A stretch of DNA of 64,000 nt from Massilioclostridium coli. Its GTDB lineage: Bacteria; Bacillota; Clostridia; Oscillospirales; Ruminococcaceae. Numbering within the stretch: position 1 is the stretch's first letter; each line of letters begins with the position of its first letter. The stretch lies in the NCBI RefSeq assembly GCF_900095865.1, contig NZ_FMIZ01000006.1, forward strand, positions 310,001 through 374,000, written 5' to 3'. Shown piece after piece: positions 56,709 to 64,000 of the stretch. The position numbers were made by a program, and so were the translations under genes. The notes under the pieces were generated by a model, which worked only from the letters and a program-made list of their open reading frames with translations, ran no database searches and was not told the DNA's origin.

Positions 56709-57842
56709 TTATTTCTGTCTTGCTAGGGTAGCCATACCTTCCTGAAGCCCTGCAATCAGACAATCCAAATCCTGTTTGGTAGTTTCATAACTAAAACTTA
56801 TCCGCAATGCAGAATCCACTTGCTGGTCAGAGCATCCTAGTTCGCTGAGTACACCACTGTGTGCCCCTTTGGAACAGGCAGAACCACTGGATACATAGAT
56901 TTCTTTCTGCTCTAAAAAATGTAGCATTATTTCAGAACGGATTCCCAACACAGAAAAATTGCAAATATACGGGGCATCATCTAGCTGGGAATTCCAAACA
57001 ATTCCTGGTATTCCTTCCATCTGTTCCCGCAAATAGTGGTTCAATTCTTGATAATAGGATAAATTACGCCGAATGGAGGGGGCAATCGCTTGAATAGCCG
57101 TGCCAAATCCGGCAATCATTGGAACGGATTCCGTACCAGAACGCAAACCTTTTTCCTGTCCTCCTCCTAAATTCCTAGGCAGTACTCGCACCCCTTTTTT
57201 AAGATAAAGAGCACCAATCCCCTTTGGCGCATAAATTTTATGTCCACTAATGCTCATCATGTCTACCGGCATTCTCCCAACCTGGAAAGGCAGTTTTCCA
57301 AACGCCTGTACAGCATCTACATGGAACAACAAATTAGGACTTTTCCGTTTTATTTTCTTTCCAATTTCATCAATAGGTAAAATCAACCCTGTTTCATTAT
57401 TCACATACATACAGGAAACCAAAATGGTCTGATCATTGACAGCTTCCACAAAATCTTCCGGGGCGAACTTCCCATTTTCCCTTGGGGATATCCGTATTAC
57501 TTCTAACCCCTGCTTTTCCAATTCATCAAATGGATGTCCAGTGGCCGGATGTTCCACTGTGGTAGTAACTACTCGGTTCCCACGGCGGCGCATTGCCTTT
57601 GTACCACCCAATATCGCCAAATTGCTGCTTTCGGTCGCACCAGAAGTAAAAAATAGTTCTGCCGGTGTACATCCCAACGTTTTCGCAATGGTTTTTCTCG
57701 CAGCGGTAACAATGTTTTCCGCTTCCAAACCAAATCTATGTAAAGAAGATGGGTTGCCATATTGTTTTTCCATAGCATTTACAGCAGCGTCCACTGCTTC
57801 CTGACGCACTTTTGTGGTGGCAGCATTGTCCAAATAAACCAT
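56709..57842 (-). CDS. Cysteine desulfurase (NifS/IscS family), ThiI partner
   Basis: The 377-residue PLP enzyme releases sulfur from cysteine. The PLP lysine lies in ISGHKIYAPKGIGALYLK and the active cysteine in YVSSGSACSKG; the start MVYLDNAATTKVRQEAVDAA is typical. It is the first gene of a five-gene operon with thiI, so it probably supplies sulfur for tRNA 4-thiouridine, like NifZ of Bacillus, although other sulfur acceptors are possible. Confidence 0.94.
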   Translation of the reverse strand: MVYLDNAATTKVRQEAVDAAVNAMEKQYGNPSSLHRFGLEAENIVTAARKTIAKTLGCTPAELFFTSGATESSNLAILGGTKAMRRRGNRVVTTTVEHPATGHPFDELEKQGLEVIRISPRENGKFAPEDFVEAVNDQTILVSCMYVNNETGLILPIDEIGKKIKRKSPNLLFHVDAVQAFGKLPFQVGRMPVDMMSISGHKIYAPKGIGALYLKKGVRVLPRNLGGGQEKGLRSGTESVPMIAGFGTAIQAIAPSIRRNLSYYQELNHYLREQMEGIPGIVWNSQLDDAPYICNFSVLGIRSEIMLHFLEQKEIYVSSGSACSKGAHSGVLSELGCSDQQVDSALRISFSYETTKQDLDCLIAGLQEGMATLARQK

Positions 57843-57976
57843 AGGTAATGAACTCGACTCCTTATTATTCTAATAAATTATCCCTAACTTTTGACCAATA
57901 TTGTACATGAATTTACACTATCATTTCAAAACTATTCTGATATTTTACTTTATATTGCCAAATATCTGAGAATACA

Positions 57977-58008
57977 AATAATATACACTAATATTAGTGT
58001 ATATTATT
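57977..58008. promoter_or_regulatory. 32-bp perfect palindrome, candidate operator
   Basis: AATAATATACACTAAT (57977-57992) is followed at once by its exact reverse complement (57993-58008). It lies between the divergent desulfurase operon and CoaX-like gene and has no T-run, so it is more like a binding site for a dimeric repressor than a terminator. Confidence 0.5.
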
Positions 58009-58065
58009 ATACTACATCATTTGTTCAAAATCTACTGTATAACATGTTAATTTTATGAATGTGAT

Positions 58066-58093
58066 TTGACTTTTCCCCGGTTTGCTTTATAAT
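58066..58093 (+). promoter_or_regulatory. Promoter of the coaX-like/rimM/trmD operon
   Basis: TTGACT (58066-58071) and TATAAT (58088-58093) have a 16-bp spacer; the start codon is 57 bases downstream. Confidence 0.75.
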
Positions 58094-58149
58094 GTTGACA
58101 GGAATACTTTTTATTTTTACAATCAAATCCAGAGGAGGGGATTCTTTCC

Positions 58150-58924
58150 ATGGTGTTAGCAATCTGCATTGAAAATTCCAATCTTATTTTATGTGGGACA
58201 TCTCACCACCGCAAACTGTTCCAGTCTTACCTGCGTACAGAATTAGAAGGAACAGCAGACGAATACGCGATTTCAATCCGGTCGATATTGGATTTACACG
58301 GATTAAGCGGCTCTAACATAGAAGGAGTTATTTTGTCTTCGGTAGTCCCTCCTTTGGCAAGTGTCGTAAAACAGGCAGTAAAGAAACTCACCAAAGCAAA
58401 CATACTGGTGGTTGGCCCCGGTATTAAAACTGGTTTGAATTTGAGGATTGAAAATCCAGCACAACTGGGAGCCGATCGTGTATGCAATGCAGTTGCTGCC
58501 CTAAAGAAATATCCTGCTCCTATTATGGTGGTAGACATGAATACCACTACAACGGTTTCGGTACTCAACGAAAAAAAGATGTTTATTGGCGGCTGTATTA
58601 TCCCCGGTGTATCCAGTTCACTGGAAGCCCTGTGTACAACGGCAGCCCAACTGCCGCAAATCAGCATTGAAGAAAGAATGCCCTGATTCGATTATTGGTT
58701 CCAATACAGTATCCGCTATGCAGGCAGGAATTCTATATGGAAATGCTTGCCTGTTAGATGGATTAATCCAACGACATCAGGAAATATTAGGAGAAGGTTT
58801 GACAGTCGTGGTAACAGGAAAACAAGCGGAGCCAATTATCCGCTTATGTAAATATCCCGTTACCTATGATCCCAGTCTGTTAATGGATGGATTGTTGATT
58901 TTATATGAAAAAAACACAAAATAG
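58150..58924 (+). pseudogene. CoaX-like type III pantothenate kinase, divergent and frameshifted
   Basis: The first frame (58150-58686, 178 residues) has the CoaX parts NPAQLGADRVCNAVAALKKY and KMFIGGCIIPGVSSSLEAL, then stops with TGA after SIEERMP. The second part continues one frame over (PDSIIGSNTVSAMQAGILYG, up to 58924), so a +1 shift near 58665-58685 would restore a protein of about 257 residues, the normal length. The N-terminal DxGNT motif that holds the catalytic aspartate reads CIENSN, and the second motif reads VDMNTTTT instead of DFGTATT. The gene is likely a decaying or non-catalytic paralogue, unless the shift is a sequencing error. It has a strong ribosome site (GAGGAGGGG). Confidence 0.8.
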
Positions 58925-58937
58925 TATGAGGTGAACT

Positions 58938-59459
58938 ATGGCTTACCAGAGATTTTTAGAAACAGGACAGATTGTGTCCACCCATGGCATCAAAGGGGAA
59001 GTTCGCATTCAACCCTGGTGCGACGATTCTGCATTTTTAACGGAGTTTGATTCCTTTTATCTTGATAAACAAGGAAAAAATAGTATTATGGTGGAGTCCG
59101 CCCGTGTCCACAAAAATGTAGTGGTTGCCAAACTCCAAGGCATAGATACTATGGAACAGGCACAAAAAATGCGCAACTGCATATTATATATTGACCGGGA
59201 AGAGTTAGAGCTGCCAGAAGATACCTATTTTATTCAGGATTTAATTGGGCTGACAGTAAAAAATGTTGATACTGGTAAAGTATATGGCAAACTGACACAA
59301 GTTTCCCAGCCAGGCGCAAACGATGTTTACCATATTACAGACGACCAGAAAAAAGAACGGTTAATTCCGGCAATCCCCGATGTAGTAATCCGTACCGATT
59401 TAAAAGACGGCATTATGGAAATCCGACCTTTGAAAGGATTGTTTGAAGATGAGGATTGA
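58938..59459 (+). CDS. rimM: Ribosome maturation factor RimM
   Basis: The 173-residue protein has the RimM N-terminal domain (GQIVSTHGIKGEVRIQPWCD) and the PRC-barrel C-terminal domain (YFIQDLIGLTVKNVDTGKVY, PAIPDVVIRTDLKDGIMEIR). It helps mature the 30S head around S19. It starts 13 bases after the CoaX-like gene and its end overlaps trmD by 11 bases. Confidence 0.96.
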   Translation: MAYQRFLETGQIVSTHGIKGEVRIQPWCDDSAFLTEFDSFYLDKQGKNSIMVESARVHKNVVVAKLQGIDTMEQAQKMRNCILYIDREELELPEDTYFIQDLIGLTVKNVDTGKVYGKLTQVSQPGANDVYHITDDQKKERLIPAIPDVVIRTDLKDGIMEIRPLKGLFEDED

Positions 59460-60186
59460 TATTGCTACATTATTTCCGGAAATGTGTGAAACGGTGCTAA
59501 ATGAAAGTATTATTGGCCGTGCCAGAAAAAAAGGAATTTTAGAGCTTTATACCCATAATATCAGGGATTATACCATGGACAAGCACCGAAGAGTGGACGA
59601 TACCCCTTATGGCGGAGGGATGGGGATGTTGATGCAGGCAGAACCGATTTACTGCTGTTACCAGGATATTGTACAAAAGAGCGGAAACACCCCCCATGTC
59701 ATCTATATGTCTCCGCAAGGGAAACCATTAACCCAGAAAAAAGCCATCCAGCTTTCCCAACAGGAACATTTGCTCCTAATCTGTGGCCATTATGAAGGGG
59801 TAGATGAACGTATTATTGAGGAAATTGTAGATGAAGAGATTTCCATTGGCGATTATGTACTGACTGGAGGCGAACTTTCGGCATTAGTGCTGGTAGATTG
59901 TGTGGGAAGGCTACAGGAAGGCGTATTATCGAGCAGTGAATGTTTTGAGGAAGAAAGTCATTTCAATGGTTTGCTGGAATATCCTCAGTATACCCGTCCC
60001 CCTGTTTGGCATGAAAAACAAGTGCCTGAGGTTCTACTTTCCGGCCACCATGCCAATATTGCAAAATGGCGCAGAGAGATGTCGCTGCTTCGCACATTAA
60101 AAAAACGTCCAGATATGCTGGATTCAGCAGATTTAACGGAGAATGACCTTAAATTTCTTAAAAATTGTAAAAATAAGGAAGTTTAA
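59449..60186 (+). CDS. trmD: tRNA (guanine-N1)-methyltransferase TrmD
   Basis: The 245-residue SPOUT-class enzyme methylates G37 of tRNA. It shows DIATLFPEMCETVLNESIIG, YTMDKHRRVDDTPYGGGMGM, LICGHYEGVDERI and ISIGDYVLTGGELSALVLVD. The ATG at 59449 lies inside the end of rimM. The usual neighbours rpsP and rplS are absent on either side. Confidence 0.97.
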   Translation: MRIDIATLFPEMCETVLNESIIGRARKKGILELYTHNIRDYTMDKHRRVDDTPYGGGMGMLMQAEPIYCCYQDIVQKSGNTPHVIYMSPQGKPLTQKKAIQLSQQEHLLLICGHYEGVDERIIEEIVDEEISIGDYVLTGGELSALVLVDCVGRLQEGVLSSSECFEEESHFNGLLEYPQYTRPPVWHEKQVPEVLLSGHHANIAKWRREMSLLRTLKKRPDMLDSADLTENDLKFLKNCKNKEV

Positions 60187-60336
60187 TTTTGATTTTTGCG
60201 AAAATAATATAGTTACTTTGCATAGTAGGTTGAAAACTATATAGTCATGTTGCACAATCAGATCATCCGTTTTGATTGAGAAATTACCATAGTATGAAAT
60301 CTTTCCAAAAATCCGCCGGATTTTGTATAATTGACG

Positions 60337-60365
60337 TTGACGGTTTGAATAATAATTCGTATAAT
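60337..60365 (+). promoter_or_regulatory. Promoter of the HPr gene
   Basis: TTGACG (60337-60342) and TATAAT (60360-60365) are 17 bp apart, about 66 bases before the start codon. Confidence 0.75.
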
Positions 60366-60431
60366 TAGGATTGTTGATTGAACCCATTCACTTTGATAAA
60401 ATTTTTAATTAGCTTTAATAGGAGTGTCTTT

Positions 60432-60695
60432 ATGTACGTAAAAGAAGTATCAGTAAAAAATCAGGTTGGTTTGCATGCTAGACCAGCAACATTTTTTATC
60501 CAGAAAGCAAACGAATTCAAATCTTCCATCTGGGTGGAAAAAGAAGAACGCAGAGTAAACGCAAAAAGTTTGCTGGGTGTTCTGTCCCTGGGTATTGTAG
60601 GCGGTACCAACATCAGAATTATTGCTGATGGCGCTGACGAACAAGAAGCTGTGGAAGGTTTGGTTTCTTTAGTAGAAAGCGGTTTTGCTGAATAA
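60432..60695 (+). CDS. ptsH: HPr family phosphocarrier protein
   Basis: The 87-residue protein has GLHARPATFF with the His15 that carries phosphate in the sugar phosphotransferase system, and NAKSLLGVLSLGI with the Ser46 used by HPr kinase for catabolite control. Having both sites favours HPr over Crh. The ATG at 60432 follows AGGAG; it is a single-gene unit. No other PTS gene is in the window. Confidence 0.93.
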   Translation: MYVKEVSVKNQVGLHARPATFFIQKANEFKSSIWVEKEERRVNAKSLLGVLSLGIVGGTNIRIIADGADEQEAVEGLVSLVESGFAE

Positions 60696-60710
60696 GTTGC
60701 GTTTTGGATT

Positions 60711-60750
60711 TGGCTCCATATCACTTTTGTGATATGGAGCTTTTTTCTTT
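60711..60750 (+). terminator. Intrinsic terminator of the HPr gene
   Basis: GCTCCATATCAC and GTGATATGGAGC pair around TTTT and are followed by TTTTTTCTTTTT. Confidence 0.95.
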
Positions 60751-60751
60751 T

Positions 60752-61020
60752 TAAATCAAAACTAGTGATTTGCTCCATTCCCAGATGGTTCAGTACTTGC
60801 TTACCTCTGGAAGAGGTTTGGAGGACTACCATCGCATTGCTTGCTCTGCTACTGGTAAACCAGTTTGGGTAGTCATTCCGTACCTTTATGTGGGAAAAAT
60901 GTATACAAAAATCCCTAAATTGATTTTCCTAAATTTTTTATTCCATTCTCAAGCAAAATGCAATCTCCATCTGTAAAAGGTTCTCATTTTGTCAAGGTCT
61001 TTTAAGCCTATAGGCAGAAA
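60752..61020 (+). repeat. Dispersed repeat, copy C (about 270 bp)
   Basis: Same element and orientation as 7921-8160 and 26150-26430. It shares ACTAGTGATTTGCTC, GGAGGACTACCATCGCATTG, CTACTGGTAAACCAGTTTGG, ATACAAAAATCCCTAAATTG, TTCTCATTTTGTCAAGGTCT and the right end AAGCCTATAGGCAGAAA. About 40 bp are inserted near the left end. The right end is five bases from the hairpin at 61024, beyond the Ltp lipoprotein gene. Confidence 0.88.
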
Positions 61021-61023
61021 TCA

Positions 61024-61056
61024 ATGGGCGAAGATACTTTTTTAGTATCTCCGCCC
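61024..61056. terminator. Hairpin beyond the Ltp lipoprotein gene
   Basis: GGGCGAAGATACT and AGTATCTCCGCCC pair with one bulge. There is no strong T-run on either side, so termination is uncertain; it lies 139 bases after the minus-strand gene. Confidence 0.45.
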
Positions 61057-61194
61057 ATTACATCTATTTGATGAAACGATTCCACTAGAAAACTTCTTGG
61101 TGACCAATACTTTAAAATCCATCCAGTTTCATCTCTGTATGGAAGGTTATCTTTGTAATATTGGAAATATTATCGTGCATTTTTAACTATAATA

Positions 61195-61842
61195 TCAATA
61201 CCCGTTTTGCTGCACACCATAAACCGCCTGTTCATGCGTAAAACCTTCATACTCAAGCTGTTCAATTAACCCCTCCCTTGAGAACGAAGAGTACTCCAGG
61301 TAGGATTTTGCTGATTTTGCTGCCTGCTCATTCCAATTCGCACCGCTATTGTCCACACCATAGGTTGCCTGGTCGTTTGTAAACCCCTCATATTCCAGCT
61401 GCTCAATCAGCCCTGTATAGGAAAACGCAGAGTATTCCAGATAAGATTTCGCTGATTTTAAAGCTTGTTCATTCCAATCTGCGCCACAATGGTCAGCAGC
61501 ATATACTGCGTCCTCGTGGGAATACTTTTCATACTCCAGTTGTTCAATCAGTCCTGTATACGAAAACTCGGAAAAAGACAAGTAGGATTTTGCCGACTCG
61601 AGGGCATTTCTCTGTCCAATCGTCATTTGGTCAGCAGGATTTGCCGATTGGCTCCCAGATTCGCTTTGGGTAACCTCTGGTTGAGATGCTTTGCTTACAG
61701 TATCCTCAAGCATCGAGAAAACATCCGCATAATCCGTACTGTAATTAGATGATTCTTCTCCAGTTGCTGTTGTCCCTGTGTCACAGGCCGCCAATGATAA
61801 AGGTACGATTATAGCAAATAACAATACAAAAAGCTTTTTCAT
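61195..61842 (-). CDS. Ltp-family host cell surface lipoprotein with three repeats
   Basis: The 215-residue protein has a lipoprotein signal peptide with lipobox LAAC (Cys20), an acidic linker (about 21-78) and three tandem repeats of about 47 residues (80-126, 127-173, 174-215), each with SAKSYLxxSxFSxxGLIEQL and a YEGFTxxQAxYGV part. This is the repeat of the Ltp/host-surface lipoprotein family; one phage-encoded member blocks injection of other phage DNA. The start at 61842 fits GAGAGGA ten bases before; the ATG at 61851 is an alternative. Confidence 0.85.
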   Translation of the reverse strand: MKKLFVLLFAIIVPLSLAACDTGTTATGEESSNYSTDYADVFSMLEDTVSKASQPEVTQSESGSQSANPADQMTIGQRNALESAKSYLSFSEFSYTGLIEQLEYEKYSHEDAVYAADHCGADWNEQALKSAKSYLEYSAFSYTGLIEQLEYEGFTNDQATYGVDNSGANWNEQAAKSAKSYLEYSSFSREGLIEQLEYEGFTHEQAVYGVQQNGY

Positions 61843-61902
61843 AATCTTCATTCCTCTCCTATGCCGCTGAGAAATACGGCAAATTATATTATAATAATAC
61901 AC

Positions 61903-62202
61903 CAGTATTTCCTAAAAGTAAATTATTAGGAGATTTTTCTACAAAACAGCAGAAGGAAAACGACTTTTTTCGACTTGTTTTGTAAGTTGTGATAAAGTGA
62001 AGCCATCACCAATTCCATTTCTTAAAATATTACATTACGACAACCTTATGCTCAGCCAATGACAAATCGGCTTTTCCCCCATAAACCCACAATATTATTA
62101 CATTTTTCCAATATATTTACTATGCCAACACTCATAGTTTTCTAAGACTCTATATCAAGCTTATACTATGCACCATTTAAAAGGAACAATCCCACTATAA
62201 AA
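61903..62202. other. AT-rich intergenic region, no supported gene
   Basis: Nothing beyond the upstream region of the Ltp gene could be supported here. Confidence 0.4.
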
Positions 62203-62235
62203 AACACCTCTGCTATAAAAAGTAAGCAGAGGTGA
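62203..62235 (-). terminator. Intrinsic terminator after the HD-domain gene
   Basis: On the minus strand CACCTCTGCT pairs with AGCAGAGGTG and is followed by TTTTTTATAG, 19 bases after the stop codon. Confidence 0.88.
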
Positions 62236-62253
62236 TCAAATCAAAATTTTATA

Positions 62254-62925
62254 TTATAACAAACGCTGTTTGTTTACGACAAGTCCAAACGATTTATGGA
62301 AATAAGCAGCGGCTTTATTACATAGCAACATACGGTCCATAAAAATTTCAAAATAACTCATAACAGGGGAAATGTCCGTGTCAATGGTCAATTCCAAAAT
62401 AATATTATCGCTTTCATCGGAAAAATTTAGGCTGGATTGAGTTACTGCATAGTTGACCCGGTCATGGATATCAAAACTGGCTAAATCCCGATTGCGGACA
62501 CGAGTACGCCGCACATCGCTTTTATCCGCTAAAATAAGCGCTGCCGCAATCGCGTTTACTGGAGCCGCTGTTCCTTCATCGTGGTTTCCAATGGCGGAAA
62601 TAATGATCGAAATTTCCTCTGGTGTCATCCCCATTTTATCCAAAATACGAAATGCCATTACCGCCCCACTTTGCGCATGATCTATCCGGTTGACAATATT
62701 TCCAATATCATGGATATACCCTGCTATTTTCCCCAGTTCTTGTTCTCTCTCAGAATATCCCATCTCTTTCAGAATATTTCCAGCGTTTTCCGCTGTTCTG
62801 GTCACATGGGCAAAGGCATGTTCGGTAAATCCAAGGGCTTTTAAAGATTGGTCTTCCATTTTAATATAAGTTTGAATTTCCGGGCTGTTTTTGATTTGTT
62901 CAAATGTCACGTTGCTGCATTCCAT
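62254..62925 (-). CDS. HD-domain phosphohydrolase
   Basis: The 223-residue protein carries the HD metal-binding series: His in FAHVTRTAENAGNIL, HD in AGYIHDIGNIVNR, His in DHAQSGAVMAF and a later GNHDEGTAAP, followed by ALILADKSDVRRTRVRNRDL. HD enzymes hydrolyse phosphoesters, often nucleotides or cyclic dinucleotides; the substrate is unknown. It follows uvrC by 14 bases with AAAGGAGAAT and is probably co-transcribed. Confidence 0.88.
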   Translation of the reverse strand: MECSNVTFEQIKNSPEIQTYIKMEDQSLKALGFTEHAFAHVTRTAENAGNILKEMGYSEREQELGKIAGYIHDIGNIVNRIDHAQSGAVMAFRILDKMGMTPEEISIIISAIGNHDEGTAAPVNAIAAALILADKSDVRRTRVRNRDLASFDIHDRVNYAVTQSSLNFSDESDNIILELTIDTDISPVMSYFEIFMDRMLLCNKAAAYFHKSFGLVVNKQRLL

Positions 62926-62939
62926 TTTTTATTCTCCTT

Positions 62940-64000
62940 TTACTTTAGTTGCTCCAAAAATAACTGAAGTTCCCTTGCCGTTTCCGGCTTGATTTTTGCC
63001 ACCTGGCAAAGTTCTTCCACTGTTGCGTTATATAATGCTGTTTTTGTTTTAAAATGTCTTAAAATTGCCAGGGCTTTTTTCTCCCCAATCCCTTTTACTC
63101 GGGTAATCTCCATCTCCAACATGGTTTTTTTCCGCACATTCCGTTGATAAGAAATAGTATACCGATGGACTTCGTCCTGTATCCGGGTCAGCAGATGAAA
63201 CGCCGATTTATAGGCGGCAATGGAGATTTCCCCACCCTCTTTGGCGATCGCTCGGGTTCTGTGTTTATCGTCTTTTACCATTCCAAAATAAGGGACGTCA
63301 ATCCCATATTTCTGGAAAATTTCTTTTACCGCAGCTACATGGCCTTTTCCCCCATCCAATAGGATAAGGTCTGGCAGCCTACCAAAAGAGGATTCCCCTT
63401 GTTCCGTCTGATAACGGGAAAACCGCCGTTCTAACATTTCCCGCATGGAACCATAATCATCCCTGGTATTGGTAGAATGAATGGCAAACTTCCGGTAATC
63501 CGATTTTTTTGGTTGGCCATTTTCAAACACAACCATTCCTCCAACAATGCCGCTATCCCCCAGATTGGAAATATCATAAGCTTCAATGATTTCGGGTGTA
63601 GAAGAAAGCCCCAATAGCCGGCTTAGCTCATCCAAGGCAGCGATAGCGCGTCCAGAACGTTTTACTTTATAGGAAAGCTGTTCTGCTGCGTTACTCATTG
63701 CCATCTGTACCAGCTTTCGATTTTCCCCCCGCTGTGGTACTTGAATTTCCACTTTATATCCAGCCAATTTGGTGAGATAATCAGTTAAAAGGGATTGGTC
63801 AATATTCACCTCATCTGTTAAAACGATCTTAGGAAAATCTGGATGTGAAGTATAATAACGGGAAATAAAATCATTTCTCACCTCAATAGGGTCATAAACA
63901 TCATCAAAAATAAAATCACTTTTATCCACCATTTTTCCATGCCGGAATTTTAACAGGGAAAAACAGACTGTAGTGCCATTCTGTGCCATCGCAATGACAT
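62940..64000 (-). CDS. uvrC: Excinuclease ABC subunit C, C-terminal part (cut by the window edge)
   Basis: The frame is open to the right end of the window, so about 353 C-terminal residues are seen. They contain the RNase H-like endonuclease domain (EAYDISNLGDSGIVGGMVVF, PDLILLDGGKGHVAAVKEIF) that makes the 5' cut, and the helix-hairpin-helix end (ITRVKGIGEKKALAILRHFK). The N-terminal GIY-YIG domain lies beyond base 64000. Confidence 0.97.
   Translation of the reverse strand, partial: VIAMAQNGTTVCFSLLKFRHGKMVDKSDFIFDDVYDPIEVRNDFISRYYTSHPDFPKIVLTDEVNIDQSLLTDYLTKLAGYKVEIQVPQRGENRKLVQMAMSNAAEQLSYKVKRSGRAIAALDELSRLLGLSSTPEIIEAYDISNLGDSGIVGGMVVFENGQPKKSDYRKFAIHSTNTRDDYGSMREMLERRFSRYQTEQGESSFGRLPDLILLDGGKGHVAAVKEIFQKYGIDVPYFGMVKDDKHRTRAIAKEGGEISIAAYKSAFHLLTRIQDEVHRYTISYQRNVRKKTMLEMEITRVKGIGEKKALAILRHFKTKTALYNATVEELCQVAKIKPETARELQLFLEQLK

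Noticed and set aside
57977-58008. NrdR box
   Set aside because: The outer bases ACAC and GTGT agree with an NrdR box, but the central AATATT differs from the expected core and no nrd genes are nearby.
60770-60976. 68-codon frame inside repeat copy C
   Set aside because: It lies in a dispersed repeat, has no ribosome site and is broken in the other copies, so it is not annotated as a gene.
1-64000. CRISPR array or prophage
   Set aside because: No regularly spaced direct repeats and no phage structural, integrase or lysis genes were seen. The only dispersed repeat has three distant copies.

Overview
The window looks like chromosomal DNA of a low-GC, Gram-positive anaerobe of the class Clostridia, probably a gut Oscillospiraceae/Ruminococcaceae relative. 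The reasons are: the complete S10-spc-alpha ribosomal cluster in Firmicutes order with zinc-type S14 and L36 and a KOW protein between map and infA; an HPr with both His15 and Ser46 contexts; Agr-type peptide signalling; a class B sortase; and giant secreted glycosidases with FIVAR repeats and C-terminal sorting signals. The species cannot be named from the sequence alone.

Layout. 1-2400: tRNA-Leu(CAG) and a GH13 glycosidase fused to a DUF1653 domain. 2600-4060: a PurF-like protein without the glutaminase cysteine. 4160-7500: an Agr quorum-sensing locus (AgrB, a 49-residue cysteine-free AgrD, a LytTR response regulator and a GHKL sensor kinase), with the peptide half and the sensor half on separate promoters. 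8170-20300: a cell-surface rhamnoside-degradation region (GH106-like and GH78 enzymes with almost identical C-terminal tails, an AraC regulator and an NSS transporter). 20756-25380: fructokinase, D,D-carboxypeptidase, O-acetylhomoserine sulfhydrylase, a metallophosphoesterase and a small membrane protein. 26432-42320: the ribosomal super-operon on the minus strand, from a structured, attenuator-bearing rpsJ leader to rplQ. 42400-45020: a CmpB-like membrane protein, a lipoprotein and a decayed IS3-family element. 45044-49250: proS, then an MNT-HEPN-YifB operon. 49604-57842: a proline-rich membrane protein, then a cysteine desulfurase-thiI-cinA-sortase B-SpoIID-like operon. 57977-60750: a large palindrome, a frameshifted CoaX-like gene, rimM-trmD and HPr. 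60752-64000: a repeat copy, a three-repeat Ltp lipoprotein, an HD-domain protein and the 3' part of uvrC.

How the genes work together. The two rhamnosidases probably strip rhamnose from polysaccharides outside the cell and may be held on the wall by the sortase system. The cysteine desulfurase and ThiI together make 4-thiouridine in tRNA. rimM and trmD serve ribosome and tRNA maturation. The Agr genes form a self-contained cell-density circuit.

The least explained signals are: a dispersed repeat of about 250 bp, present three times in the same orientation and each time within about 5-10 bp of a terminator-like hairpin of a minus-strand gene; the Agr locus with a cysteine-free signal peptide and a word (GTTCATC) placed exactly 36 bp upstream of the -35 box in both of its promoters; an MNT-HEPN pair whose nucleotidyltransferase has lost its catalytic motif; a 32-bp perfect palindrome between two divergent genes; and the folded S10 leader. 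All calls come from reading the sequence; no database search was run.
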